A DNA stretch of 28,163 nucleotides from CAYOHR01 sp964512145 (GTDB taxonomy: Bacteria; Bacteroidota; Bacteroidia; Flavobacteriales_G; JALEGO01). Location of the stretch: assembly GCA_964512145.1 (NCBI GenBank), contig CAZEIM010000036.1:1-28163 (forward strand), in the 5' to 3' direction. Positions 16,922 through 24,770 of this stretch are shown here, in pieces. Below the pieces are notes generated by a model that saw only the letters and a program-made list of their open reading frames with translations, was not told the DNA's origin and ran no database searches. Position 1 is the stretch's first letter. The number at the start of each line of letters is the position of its first letter. A program made the translations under genes and the position numbers.

Positions 16922-18076
16922 TTATACATTTTGTTTAGTTTTGATTATCCTAGATATTTTAATAGTAATATCTAATAAAACCATTTTTACACTTACATTT
17001 CTCGATATATGGAATAACGCTTTTTCTAATTCTTCTTCAAAATAGGGTAAATTAATGGTGTGTATAAACGGAGAGAATTTTTTATAGAGCGCTAATTCTT
17101 GTTTATTTAAGGTAATTAATGCATCTAATTGTTGATTAATTTTTATACATTGCCCAGCAACATATATAGAGTACTCTAAAAATGATTTAATATAATCTTT
17201 AGGGTTTTTAGAAAAATTTTCTATCCAGTCTGAAAGTACTAATATATTGTCATTTTTAGTAATTTCATAACACCAACGCATCCATTGTATAAAAAGTTTA
17301 TCAAATTCGGCTTCTTGAGTATTATTTAAAAGCAATTTAAGTGCTTTATTAAAATTTCCATCGCTAATTTTTGCAATAAATTCTAAATCCTGAGAAGGTA
17401 CATCATGGTTTAAAGTCGCTAATTTTTGAGTGATTTGATTCATGGATAGCGGCTTTAATTTCACCATTTGTAGCCTCGATAAAATGGTGCTTAATATGTT
17501 TTCAATATCGTCTGATACTACTAAAAATATAGTGTTATTAGGCGGTTCTTCTAATATTTTTAATAAGGTTGGAGCTGCTGCATGGTAAAGTTTTTCTATT
17601 AACCATATAACCATTATTTTATACTTAGACTCATAAGGCTTTAAACTAAGTTTATCAATAATTGCAAAGCAATCTTCTTTATTAATAATAGCCTGTTTGT
17701 TTTCAATATCTATGGCAGAAACCCAGTCTAAATATTCTAAATAAGGGTTTAATAACACCTGTTCTCTAAATTCTTTAATATAATCATCACTTACCGGAGG
17801 GTCTTTTTCTTTTTCCTTTTTGTATACCGGAAAAATAAAATGCATATCGGGATGAATCATTTTTTGAACTTTAACACATGCCGAGCATTCTCCACATGAG
17901 TCTTGTTCACTAGGATTTAGGCATAAAATATATTGAGCATACGCTAGAGCCAGCGGTAAATTGCCGGATCCTGATTTTCCAAAAAACAATTGAGCGTGAC
18001 TTATTTTACCTTCTTGCGCTTTTTGTATAATTCGCTGTTTTAATTCATTCTGACCTATGACATCTCGTAAAAACAT
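16922..18076 (-). CDS. holB: DNA polymerase III delta-prime subunit
   Basis: Clamp-loader subunit of the replicative polymerase, an AAA+ fold protein of 384 residues from the ATG at 18076 (MFLRDVIGQNELKQRI). Visible: a degenerate P-loop GKSGSGNLPL (33-42) lacking the Walker A Lys, normal for delta-prime; a zinc-binding cysteine set C52, C61, C64, C67; and a SRLQ sensor-like element after the EEPPNNTIFLVVSDD region. It also has the PVYKKEKEKD insertion near residue 84. A longer frame to 18124 would overlap ftsX and its promoter, so the 18076 start is chosen. Divergent from ftsX, convergent with the bacilliredoxin gene. Confidence 0.92.
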   Translation of the reverse strand: MFLRDVIGQNELKQRIIQKAQEGKISHAQLFFGKSGSGNLPLALAYAQYILCLNPSEQDSCGECSACVKVQKMIHPDMHFIFPVYKKEKEKDPPVSDDYIKEFREQVLLNPYLEYLDWVSAIDIENKQAIINKEDCFAIIDKLSLKPYESKYKIMVIWLIEKLYHAAAPTLLKILEEPPNNTIFLVVSDDIENILSTILSRLQMVKLKPLSMNQITQKLATLNHDVPSQDLEFIAKISDGNFNKALKLLLNNTQEAEFDKLFIQWMRWCYEITKNDNILVLSDWIENFSKNPKDYIKSFLEYSIYVAGQCIKINQQLDALITLNKQELALYKKFSPFIHTINLPYFEEELEKALFHISRNVSVKMVLLDITIKISRIIKTKQNV

Positions 18077-18077
18077 A

Positions 18078-18085
18078 TATTTTTG
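18078..18085 (+). promoter_or_regulatory. -7 promoter box for the ftsX-DUF3098-uppP-truB run
   Basis: TATTTTTG matches TAnnTTTG, 21 bases before the ftsX ATG at 18107 and directly upstream of the holB start. No convincing -33 element. Confidence 0.4.
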
Positions 18086-18106
18086 TAAAACTAGGTAAAA
18101 ATAACA

Positions 18107-18976
18107 ATGTCTGATATAACACACAAATCTAAGTCAAACACTTCATCTTTTTTTCCTATAGTAATAAGTATATCATTAGTGCTTTTGCTATTAGGAATTA
18201 TGGGTTGGGTATTAATAAACACTAAAATTATTTCCGATTATGTTAAAGAAAATATTTCAGTGTCGGTATTTATAAAATCGTCTGCCAAAGAAACGGATGT
18301 TATAAAATTTAAAAAAACACTAGAAACTACAGAATATGTAAAAAAAACAGAATATGTAGATAATGAAAAAGCCGCTAAAATATTAAAAGAAGATTTAGGG
18401 GAGGATTTTATTAGCTTTTTAGGATATAACCCACTCAACGCATCTGTGGATGTTTATTTAAATTCTGCTTATGCTAACCCGGATAGTGTGCAGTGGATTA
18501 TTAAAAAAATTTCTTCCAATGATATTGTAAAAGAAGTTTATTACCAAAAAGATTTATTGGTATTGGTGCATGAAAACGTAAATAAAATAAGTCTTTTATT
18601 ATCTAGTTTTGGTTTTTTGCTCTTTATTATTGCCATAGTATTAATTAATAATAGTATTCGGTTAGATGTTTTCTCAAAACGGCTCATTATTCGAACCATG
18701 CAATTGGTTGGAGCAACCCCATGGTTTATTAGCAGGCCGTTTGTATTTAAAGCGATACTACAAGGCATTTTAGGTGGATTATTTTCTGTTATTATGTTAT
18801 TTTCTCTTTTATTTTATTTAAAAGATGAGTTTCCGGAAATATTTTTTACCTGGAATCCTACATTATTTATTCTATATTCATTAGGTATTATATCTACGGG
18901 AGTTATGTTGGTTGTTTCTACATCGTATTTTGCCGTAAGAAAATACATATTCATAAACCCGGATAAATTATTTTAA
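18107..18976 (+). CDS. ftsX: Cell division protein FtsX-like permease
   Basis: Membrane partner of the FtsE ATPase; the complex regulates septal peptidoglycan hydrolases. The 289 residues show the FtsX layout: cytoplasmic N-terminus, first membrane segment at about 15-37, a periplasmic domain (about 40-165) with ISVSVFIKSSAKETDV, and three further membrane segments in the FtsX permease region. That region includes the conserved NNSIRLDVFSKRLIIRTMQLVGAT stretch (about 180-203). No ftsE is in the window, so the ATPase is encoded elsewhere. It is followed by DUF3098, uppP and truB, an order seen in many Bacteroidota. Confident assignment. Confidence 0.92.
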   Translation: MSDITHKSKSNTSSFFPIVISISLVLLLLGIMGWVLINTKIISDYVKENISVSVFIKSSAKETDVIKFKKTLETTEYVKKTEYVDNEKAAKILKEDLGEDFISFLGYNPLNASVDVYLNSAYANPDSVQWIIKKISSNDIVKEVYYQKDLLVLVHENVNKISLLLSSFGFLLFIIAIVLINNSIRLDVFSKRLIIRTMQLVGATPWFISRPFVFKAILQGILGGLFSVIMLFSLLFYLKDEFPEIFFTWNPTLFILYSLGIISTGVMLVVSTSYFAVRKYIFINPDKLF

Positions 18977-19009
18977 AAAACGAGGTATTTACATCTGTAA
19001 AAATTCACC

Positions 19010-19017
19010 TATATTTG
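19010..19017 (+). promoter_or_regulatory. -7 box very close to the DUF3098 start
   Basis: TATATTTG at 19010-19017, followed after six bases by ATG at 19024. If functional, the transcript would start at or within a few bases of the start codon. An in-frame TTG at 19015 lies inside the box and is not a credible start. Confidence 0.5.
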
Positions 19018-19023
19018 CTAATT

Positions 19024-19275
19024 ATGAGTACAACTAAAGAAAATAACGTATTTGCATTACCTAAAAGCAATTTTAAAATTATTGTGGCAGGTATTGCTTT
19101 AGTTCTTTTAGGATTTATTTTAATGTCAGGAGGCGCTGCAAAAGATCCCAATACATTTAATTACGAAGAAATATTTAGTCCTGTAAGAATTACGATAGCT
19201 CCCATCGTGTGTTTATTAGGATATATAATTGTTGCAATAGGCATATTAAGAAACCCATCAGAGTCTTCAAAATAA
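19024..19275 (+). CDS. DUF3098 small membrane protein
   Basis: Protein of 83 residues with a short polar N-terminus (MSTTKENNVFALPKSNFK), two membrane helices and a GAAKDPNTFNYEEIFSPVRI loop between them, followed by a short tail. This pattern is typical of DUF3098 proteins, which sit between ftsX and uppP in many Bacteroidota. Function is unknown; the neighbours suggest a role in envelope or division, but that is only context. The ATG at 19024 is chosen over TTG 19015, which falls within the promoter box. uppP begins 4 bp after its stop, so the two are cotranscribed. Confidence 0.85.
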   Translation: MSTTKENNVFALPKSNFKIIVAGIALVLLGFILMSGGAAKDPNTFNYEEIFSPVRITIAPIVCLLGYIIVAIGILRNPSESSK

Positions 19276-19279
19276 TAGT

Positions 19280-20074
19280 ATGAGCCTTATTGAAGCCATT
19301 ATTTTGGCTATTGTGCAGGGTATTACAGAGTTTTTGCCTGTAAGTAGTAGTGGGCATTTAGAGTTATCAAAAGCATTGTTAAATGATCAAAGTACTGGTA
19401 AAGACAGTCTGTTGTTTATTGTAGTACTACATGTAGGCACCGTATTAAGCACGATTGTAGTGTTTAAAAATGATATAGCACAAATTATTAAAGGTTTATT
19501 CACAAAACATTGGAATGAAGAAAAAGTGTTTTCTTCAAAAATAGTTTTGTCTATGATTCCTGCGGCTATTATTGGTGTGTTGTTTGAAGATTCGATTGAC
19601 TTATTATTTAACGAAAATATTTTGCTGGTGGGCATTTGCCTTATATTTACTGCGGGTTTGTTGTATTTATCTGAAAAAATTAAACCCCTTACTAAACCTT
19701 TAAGCTATTCCTCGGCATTTATCGTAGGTTTAGCGCAAGCAGTAGCTATTTTACCAGGGATTTCAAGATCGGGTTCTACCATAGCCACATCATTATTACT
19801 GGGAATAGAAAAAAGTAAGGCCGCCAGATTCTCTTTTTTAATGGTTATTCCTTTAATATTAGGAAAATTGGCTAAAAATGTGTTATCTGGGAATATCATG
19901 GAATACGATGGTGGTATTGGAGTTTTAATGGCAGGGTTTATCGTATCATTTTTAGTAGGATTTATAGCTTGCAAATGGATGATTAGTATTGTAAAAAGAA
20001 GTAAATTAATATACTTTGCGATATATTGTTTTTTAGTGGGATTAATAGCTATATTTACCCATGTTAGCGGATAA
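19280..20074 (+). CDS. uppP: Undecaprenyl-diphosphate phosphatase (UppP/BacA)
   Basis: Integral membrane enzyme that converts undecaprenyl diphosphate to undecaprenyl phosphate, recycling the lipid carrier for peptidoglycan and surface glycans; loss or excess alters bacitracin sensitivity. In the 264 residues both catalytic blocks are intact: GITEFLPVSSSGH (14-26, with E17) and PGISRSGST (159-167, with R163). Several membrane helices cover the rest, and the length is normal. It starts 4 bp after DUF3098 and overlaps truB by 14 bp, so the run is one operon. Confident. Confidence 0.96.
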   Translation: MSLIEAIILAIVQGITEFLPVSSSGHLELSKALLNDQSTGKDSLLFIVVLHVGTVLSTIVVFKNDIAQIIKGLFTKHWNEEKVFSSKIVLSMIPAAIIGVLFEDSIDLLFNENILLVGICLIFTAGLLYLSEKIKPLTKPLSYSSAFIVGLAQAVAILPGISRSGSTIATSLLLGIEKSKAARFSFLMVIPLILGKLAKNVLSGNIMEYDGGIGVLMAGFIVSFLVGFIACKWMISIVKRSKLIYFAIYCFLVGLIAIFTHVSG

Positions 20075-20771
20075 AAAAACATCCTTTACTCTTGAACAAA
20101 TTATTTCAGGAAGTACAATTCTTATCAATAAACCTTACGGTTGGACATCTTTTGATGTAGTGAATAAATTACGCTATCAATTAAAAAGAAAAGCCGGGCT
20201 TAAAAACTTAAAAGTTGGACATACGGGCACTTTAGACCCCTTAGCAACCGGGTTACTTATGATTTGTGTTGGCAAACATACCAAACAAATTCCAGGAATG
20301 ATGGGTTTAGACAAAACCTATTCAGGTACTTTTTTTGTGGGAGCCACTACGCCTTCTTACGACTCAGAAACAGCTGTGGATATGCATTATCCCATAGAAC
20401 ATATTACAAAGCATGAAATAAATTTAGCCAAAAATCAACTCACCGGAAAAATAATGCAAGTACCTCCTATTTTTTCAGCTAAAAAAATTGGGGGTAATAA
20501 GGCGTATGATTTTGCCCGAAAAGGGCAAGACATAGTTATGCCCGCTGTAGAGGTACAAGTCTATGAATTTAGTGTATGCACCATAAAATTACCTGAAATT
20601 ACATTTATAATTTCTTGTTCAAAAGGCACCTATATTCGAAGCATTGCCCGAGATTTTGGCATAGCTTTAAAAAGCGGGGCGTATTTACAAGCATTACACC
20701 GCGAAAAAATTGGGGATTTTTCTATTTCAGATGCTTTTGAAATTGAAGAGTTTTTACAAAAGATAAACTAA
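20061..20771 (+). CDS. truB: tRNA pseudouridine(55) synthase
   Basis: Makes pseudouridine 55 in the T-loop of tRNAs. In the 236 residues, INKPYGWTSFDVVNKLR (22-38) and the catalytic block KVGHTGTLDPLATGLL (51-66) with D59 are clear. Later conserved parts are YSGTFFVGATTPSYD, QVPPIFSAKKIGG and KGTYIRSIARDFG. It is somewhat short because it lacks an extended C-terminal PUA-like domain, as is common in Bacteroidota. The start overlaps the end of uppP by 14 bp, suggesting coupled translation. Confident. Confidence 0.95.
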   Translation: MLADKKTSFTLEQIISGSTILINKPYGWTSFDVVNKLRYQLKRKAGLKNLKVGHTGTLDPLATGLLMICVGKHTKQIPGMMGLDKTYSGTFFVGATTPSYDSETAVDMHYPIEHITKHEINLAKNQLTGKIMQVPPIFSAKKIGGNKAYDFARKGQDIVMPAVEVQVYEFSVCTIKLPEITFIISCSKGTYIRSIARDFGIALKSGAYLQALHREKIGDFSISDAFEIEEFLQKIN

Positions 20772-20803
20772 TTTGCTCGGACGCATAATGTGTATTAATT
20801 TTG
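20772..20803 (+). promoter_or_regulatory. -33/-7 promoter for the exported protein at 20816
   Basis: TTTG at 20772-20775, 20 bp spacer, TAATTTTG at 20796-20803, then the ATG 13 bases later. This is the best full match to the Bacteroidota consensus in the window. It directly follows the truB stop. Confidence 0.65.
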
Positions 20804-20815
20804 TATTAAAATCTT

Positions 20816-21304
20816 ATGTTTAAGCATATTATATTTCTTACTTGTATCATCATAGCACAAACAACGCATATTTTTTCACAAGATAATGATGAATTTGTGT
20901 ATATTGGGCACGGGCCTTATACAAAAGAAAATAAGTACAAATTAAAACAAAAAGGTTCTACTCAGTATCAATTTTTATTTGGGTATCTAAAATCACATCA
21001 AGATAGTATACAGCTTAAAATAGGATTAAGTTTTGGATTACAGTTTAGTATTAATTCAAAAAATGAAAATAACTCTACAACACATATTAAGGTAAAGTGG
21101 GTATTACCTGATAAAATGAAAGCTGAAGGTCAACTGGGTGAAAGTAATGTGATATTATACGATGTGGCTGTAACTAACAACGAGCCAAGCATTATTGGTT
21201 TAACATTAACCGGAGAAGAAGATTTAATACCCGGAAATTGGGTTTTATATATTACTTACGGTCCAGATAAAGAGTATGTTCAAAATTTTTATTTGTACAA
21301 ATAA
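20816..21304 (+). CDS. Exported protein of unknown function, possibly DUF3859-like
   Basis: Protein of 162 residues with a clear signal peptide (hydrophobic stretch up to THIFSQ, cleavage about 21-22). The mature part is beta-rich, with a central KIGLSFGLQFSIN and a C-terminal GNWVLYITYGPDKEYVQNFYLYK. The arrangement of the last strands, where a Gly-x-Trp is followed by a final Phe-containing strand, recalls DUF3859, but I cannot confirm this. It has its own strong promoter and no obvious operon partner. Function unknown; envelope or periplasmic location is inferred from the signal peptide. Confidence 0.75.
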   Translation: MFKHIIFLTCIIIAQTTHIFSQDNDEFVYIGHGPYTKENKYKLKQKGSTQYQFLFGYLKSHQDSIQLKIGLSFGLQFSINSKNENNSTTHIKVKWVLPDKMKAEGQLGESNVILYDVAVTNNEPSIIGLTLTGEEDLIPGNWVLYITYGPDKEYVQNFYLYK

Positions 21305-21305
21305 G

Positions 21306-21326
21306 AATTTACTCATTTTGTAAATT
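21306..21326 (+). terminator. Possible weak hairpin after the exported protein gene
   Basis: AATTTAC at 21306-21312 and GTAAATT at 21320-21326, loop 7, directly after the stop codon at 21304. The stem is AT-rich and no long T run follows, so termination is only a possibility. Confidence 0.25.
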
Positions 21327-21399
21327 TATACGATTTCCCTTTAACTATATACCTATAATTTTTACTTTCGGTTAAATATTCTTCCTTAAAAAACTTATG

Positions 21400-21407
21400 T
21401 ATATTTG
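21400..21407 (+). promoter_or_regulatory. -7 box immediately before the SiaC-like gene
   Basis: TATATTTG ends only five bases before the ATG at 21413, implying an almost or fully leaderless message. No good -33 element is seen. Confidence 0.5.
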
Positions 21408-21412
21408 CCTCA

Positions 21413-21799
21413 ATGAAAAACATTCATGTAACATCTACCGAAGATTCTCCTTCTATAGTTTTTGATGTTGAGCAAAAAATATTTCAAATTACAGGAAGAT
21501 CAGTGCCCGAAAATGTTGTGGCATTTTACCAGCCCATTAAAGATTGGTTTGTTGAATATATAGAGAACCCTGCATTTCCAGTAACATTAGAATTAAAATT
21601 TAGTTATTTTAATACCTCATCCTCAAAATTAATACTGGATATATTAATTTTATTAGATAAAGCCTATAAAAAAAACGCTCCGGTAAAAGTACACTGGTAT
21701 TACGAAAAAGATGATGTAGACCTATTCTCGGCAGGAAAAGGATACGCAGAGTTAGTACAAATTCCTTTTGAATTTATTTCTTACGTAGAAGAAGATTAA
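21413..21799 (+). CDS. SiaC-family regulatory phosphoprotein (DUF1987)
   Basis: Small cytosolic protein of 128 residues. In Pseudomonas aeruginosa, SiaC is switched by phosphorylation at Thr68 (kinase SiaB, phosphatase SiaA) and in its unphosphorylated form activates the diguanylate cyclase SiaD. The equivalent block here is KFSYFNTSSSK (62-72), with the Thr again at position 68. The rest, including TGRSVPENVVAFYQPIKDW and a C-terminal KGYAELVQIPFEF, fits DUF1987. No kinase, PP2C phosphatase or GGDEF gene lies in this window, so the partner is unknown. The stop overlaps that of the convergent carboxypeptidase gene by 4 bp. Family secure, function inferred. Confidence 0.85.
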   Translation: MKNIHVTSTEDSPSIVFDVEQKIFQITGRSVPENVVAFYQPIKDWFVEYIENPAFPVTLELKFSYFNTSSSKLILDILILLDKAYKKNAPVKVHWYYEKDDVDLFSAGKGYAELVQIPFEFISYVEED

Positions 21800-22683
21800 C
21801 AATTCATTCGTATTTTGTCTTTTTTAAACTCGCAGTTCCCTCCTATTATTAAAGGTAAATTGTGTTGAAGGTGTCCGGCAGAAAATGTGCGTAAAACGGG
21901 AATATTATATTCTTGTATGCTTTCTACAATAATTTCCGTTACCGTTTTGCCAAACGGTGCCGTTGTATCTTTAATTCCCGTAAACCCTCCTATAATTAAT
22001 CCATTTAGTTTACTTAAATATCCCGATCTTTTTAAGCTGTATAACATCCGATCTATGTGATATTTATATTCGGCAATATCTTCTATAAAAAGTATTTTAT
22101 TTAAACTATTCGGCAAACTTTTCGATCCCATTAAGCTGTATATTAAACTTAAATTTCCTCCAATAATGGGGGCTTGTATGTTTGAATACTGCAAATATTC
22201 ATGTTGCAATACAGAATACTCTATACTTCCAAATTCTAAAATTTTAAATAATGAGTCTAAACTTTCGGGTGTAGCTGTATTAAAACTATTAGGCATAACC
22301 CCATGAATAGAAGGAATTTTATATTTTGCATATATATGATTTAACAATACCGTTATATCACTAAACCCTACTATCCATTTAGGATTTTTTGTAAACCTAT
22401 TAAACGAGATATGATCTATTAAATGCACACTTCCATAACCACCTCTGGCGCAAAATACAGCTCGTATGTTGTTGTCGTTTAATGCCCACTGTAAGTCTTG
22501 TAAACGTTCTTCTTTTGAACCGGAAAAGTAATTGTTTTGGTTGGAAAAAAACTTGCCTAACACCACCGAATAGCCTTTGTTTTCAATATATTTTTTAGCC
22601 CATAAAACATTATCCATTTTTACTGCACCGGCAGGAGCAACTATAGCAACTGTATCGCCTTTTTTAAGTAAATCAGGTATCAT
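21796..22683 (-). CDS. LD-carboxypeptidase (muramoyltetrapeptide carboxypeptidase, peptidase S66)
   Basis: Cleaves the terminal D-Ala from murein tetrapeptides during peptidoglycan recycling. In the 295 residues the S66 features are present: N-terminal DTVAIVAPAG (10-19), ARGGYGS (79-85), the nucleophile in GFSDIT (S108), the acid in LFIEDI (E201) and the His in SAGHLQHNLPL (H271), forming the Ser-Glu-His triad. No signal peptide, consistent with a cytosolic enzyme. Divergent from metG, and convergent with the SiaC-like gene with stop codons sharing TTAA. Homologues are usually called LdcA. Confident. Confidence 0.93.
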   Translation of the reverse strand: MIPDLLKKGDTVAIVAPAGAVKMDNVLWAKKYIENKGYSVVLGKFFSNQNNYFSGSKEERLQDLQWALNDNNIRAVFCARGGYGSVHLIDHISFNRFTKNPKWIVGFSDITVLLNHIYAKYKIPSIHGVMPNSFNTATPESLDSLFKILEFGSIEYSVLQHEYLQYSNIQAPIIGGNLSLIYSLMGSKSLPNSLNKILFIEDIAEYKYHIDRMLYSLKRSGYLSKLNGLIIGGFTGIKDTTAPFGKTVTEIIVESIQEYNIPVLRTFSAGHLQHNLPLIIGGNCEFKKDKIRMNC

Positions 22684-22700
22684 AAATCAGTAGGTTGTTT

Positions 22701-22708
22701 TATCTTTG
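22701..22708 (+). promoter_or_regulatory. -7 promoter box for metG
   Basis: TATCTTTG matches TAnnTTTG, 29 bases before the metG ATG at 22737, in the 53 bp gap between the divergent carboxypeptidase and metG genes. No clear -33 element. Confidence 0.45.
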
Positions 22709-22736
22709 CAAGCTAAATAAAAAACTCCAAATTTCT

Positions 22737-24770
22737 ATGCTAAATTATAAAAGATATACCGTTACAGCCGCTTTACCATATGCTAATGGCCCTTTACATA
22801 TTGGACATATTGCCGGTGCATATCTTCCGGCTGATATCTTTGTAAGGTATTTAAGAGCTCAAAATAAGGATGTATTATTTTTATGCGGATCAGACGAACA
22901 TGGAGCTGCCATAACCATAAAAGCAATACAAGAAAAAACTAGCCCTCAAGCTATTATCGATAAATACCACCATATTAATAAAAAGGTATTTGAAGATTTT
23001 GGAATTTCTTTTGACGTATATCACAGAACATCGGATCCTCTACATCATGAAACTGCTCAGGATTTTTTTAAAAAATTACAGCAAAACGATACATTTATTG
23101 TTGAAAAATCCGAACAGTATTTCGATGAAGAACATCAGCAATTTTTAGCCGATCGATACATTACCGGAACCTGTCCACATTGTAAGTTCGAAAAAGCATA
23201 TGGAGACCAATGTGAGAGTTGCGGCCGAACATTAAATCCTAAAGATTTAATTCATCCCACTTCAACGCTTAGCGGTAAAAAACCTGTTTTAAAAGAAACT
23301 CAGCATTGGTATTTTCCATTAAATGAATATGAAAATTTTTTACAACAGTGGATTGTTGAGGGTAAAAAAGATCAGTGGAAAGCAAACGTTTACGGTCAAT
23401 GTAAATCATGGATTGATTCCGGACTGCAACCAAGGGCTATGACAAGAGATTTAAACTGGGGAGTAAAAGTACCTTTACCCAATGCCGAAGGAAAAGTATT
23501 ATATGTATGGTTAGATGCCCCCATTGGATATATTAGTGCTACTAAACATTGGGCTAAAAACAACAACAAATCATGGGAAGAATATTGGAAAAGCCAAGAT
23601 ACCGCACTCATTCATTTTATTGGTAAAGATAATATTGTGTTTCACTGTATTATATTTCCTTCGTTGCTCAAAGCACATGGCGAATACATTTTACCCGAAA
23701 ACGTACCTGCCAACGAATTTTTAAATTTAGAAGGAAGCAAAATATCCACGTCAAGAAATCATGCTGTTTGGCTTCACGAATACTTACAAGATTTTCCGAA
23801 TAAGCAAGATGAATTGAGGTATGTTTTATGTTCCATTGCTCCCGAAGCAAAAGACAGCGAATTTATCTGGGTTGACTTTCAAAGCAGGGTAAATAATGAG
23901 CTAGTAGCAATACTGGGAAATTTTGTAAACCGAACATTTGTGCTTATTGAAAAATATTATGAAGGAGTCATTCCAAAAAATTCAAACCCACTAAGCGAAC
24001 ATACAATAGAATTAACCAAGGAAATAGAAATATTAGAGCAAAAAATAGAACGGAACATTACAAAATATAAATTTAGAGATGCCCTTTTTGAGCTTATGAA
24101 TATTGCTCGACTAGGCAACAAATATTTGGCTGATCATGAGCCTTGGAAGTTAATAAAAACGGATCCTGAACAGGTAAAAAACATTTTATCATTCTCGGCT
24201 TATATTGTTCAAAAAATTGCTGTTATTTCTGAACCGTTTTTACCGAATACTGCTAAAAAACTTAAAAATGCCTTGCAATTACCGATTACAGCTAGTTTGT
24301 TAGAATATAAAAATACTAGCATCGAACAAGTAAAAATTACAAATCCCGGATTGTTATTTGAAAAAATTGAAGATGAAACGATTCAAAAACAATTAAAAAA
24401 ATTAGAAAAACCATTTGTAGAAGAAGCCTTACAGGTAAAAACAAAACCTAATATAAGCTTTGATGATTTTACTAAATTAGATATACGAGTAGGTTTAATT
24501 ATTGATGCAGAAAAAATTGAAAAGGCCGATAAATTATTAAAATTAACCATTGATACCGGATTAGATAAAAGAACGGTTGTATCAGGTATTGCACAACATT
24601 ATTCTCCCGAACAAATTGTAGGAAAAAAAGTAAGTGTATTGCTAAACTTAGAGCCCAGGAAAATAAGGGGCGTTGAATCGCACGGAATGATTTTAATGGC
24701 CGAAGACGAAGGCAAGCTATGCTTTATTTTGCCTTCAGAAAATGTTAAGCCAGGAAGCGAAATTCGTTAA
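22737..24770 (+). CDS. metG: Methionyl-tRNA synthetase with C-terminal tRNA-binding domain
   Basis: Charges tRNA-Met and initiator tRNA. The protein has 677 residues from the ATG at 22737 (MLNYKRYTVTAALPYANG); an in-frame extension to a TTG at 22695 covers the promoter and is rejected. HIGH is at 21-24, the zinc knuckle has C146, C149, C159 and C162, and the KMSKS loop reads KISTS at 335-339. An anticodon-binding helical domain follows. A C-terminal EMAP-II/Trbp111-like domain begins near 573 (ISFDDFTKLDIRVG) and includes LNLEPRKIRGVESHGM. Fusion to this domain is usual for dimeric bacterial MetRS. The stop overlaps that of the convergent aminotransferase by 4 bp. Confidence 0.96.
   Translation: MLNYKRYTVTAALPYANGPLHIGHIAGAYLPADIFVRYLRAQNKDVLFLCGSDEHGAAITIKAIQEKTSPQAIIDKYHHINKKVFEDFGISFDVYHRTSDPLHHETAQDFFKKLQQNDTFIVEKSEQYFDEEHQQFLADRYITGTCPHCKFEKAYGDQCESCGRTLNPKDLIHPTSTLSGKKPVLKETQHWYFPLNEYENFLQQWIVEGKKDQWKANVYGQCKSWIDSGLQPRAMTRDLNWGVKVPLPNAEGKVLYVWLDAPIGYISATKHWAKNNNKSWEEYWKSQDTALIHFIGKDNIVFHCIIFPSLLKAHGEYILPENVPANEFLNLEGSKISTSRNHAVWLHEYLQDFPNKQDELRYVLCSIAPEAKDSEFIWVDFQSRVNNELVAILGNFVNRTFVLIEKYYEGVIPKNSNPLSEHTIELTKEIEILEQKIERNITKYKFRDALFELMNIARLGNKYLADHEPWKLIKTDPEQVKNILSFSAYIVQKIAVISEPFLPNTAKKLKNALQLPITASLLEYKNTSIEQVKITNPGLLFEKIEDETIQKQLKKLEKPFVEEALQVKTKPNISFDDFTKLDIRVGLIIDAEKIEKADKLLKLTIDTGLDKRTVVSGIAQHYSPEQIVGKKVSVLLNLEPRKIRGVESHGMILMAEDEGKLCFILPSENVKPGSEIR

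Noticed and set aside
18077..18124. Longer holB start overlapping ftsX
   Set aside because: The extra 16 residues are not like delta-prime, and the region contains the ftsX promoter box and start codon.
22695..22736. N-terminal extension of metG from a TTG
   Set aside because: It runs through the -7 box and adds residues not seen in MetRS; the ATG at 22737 fits.
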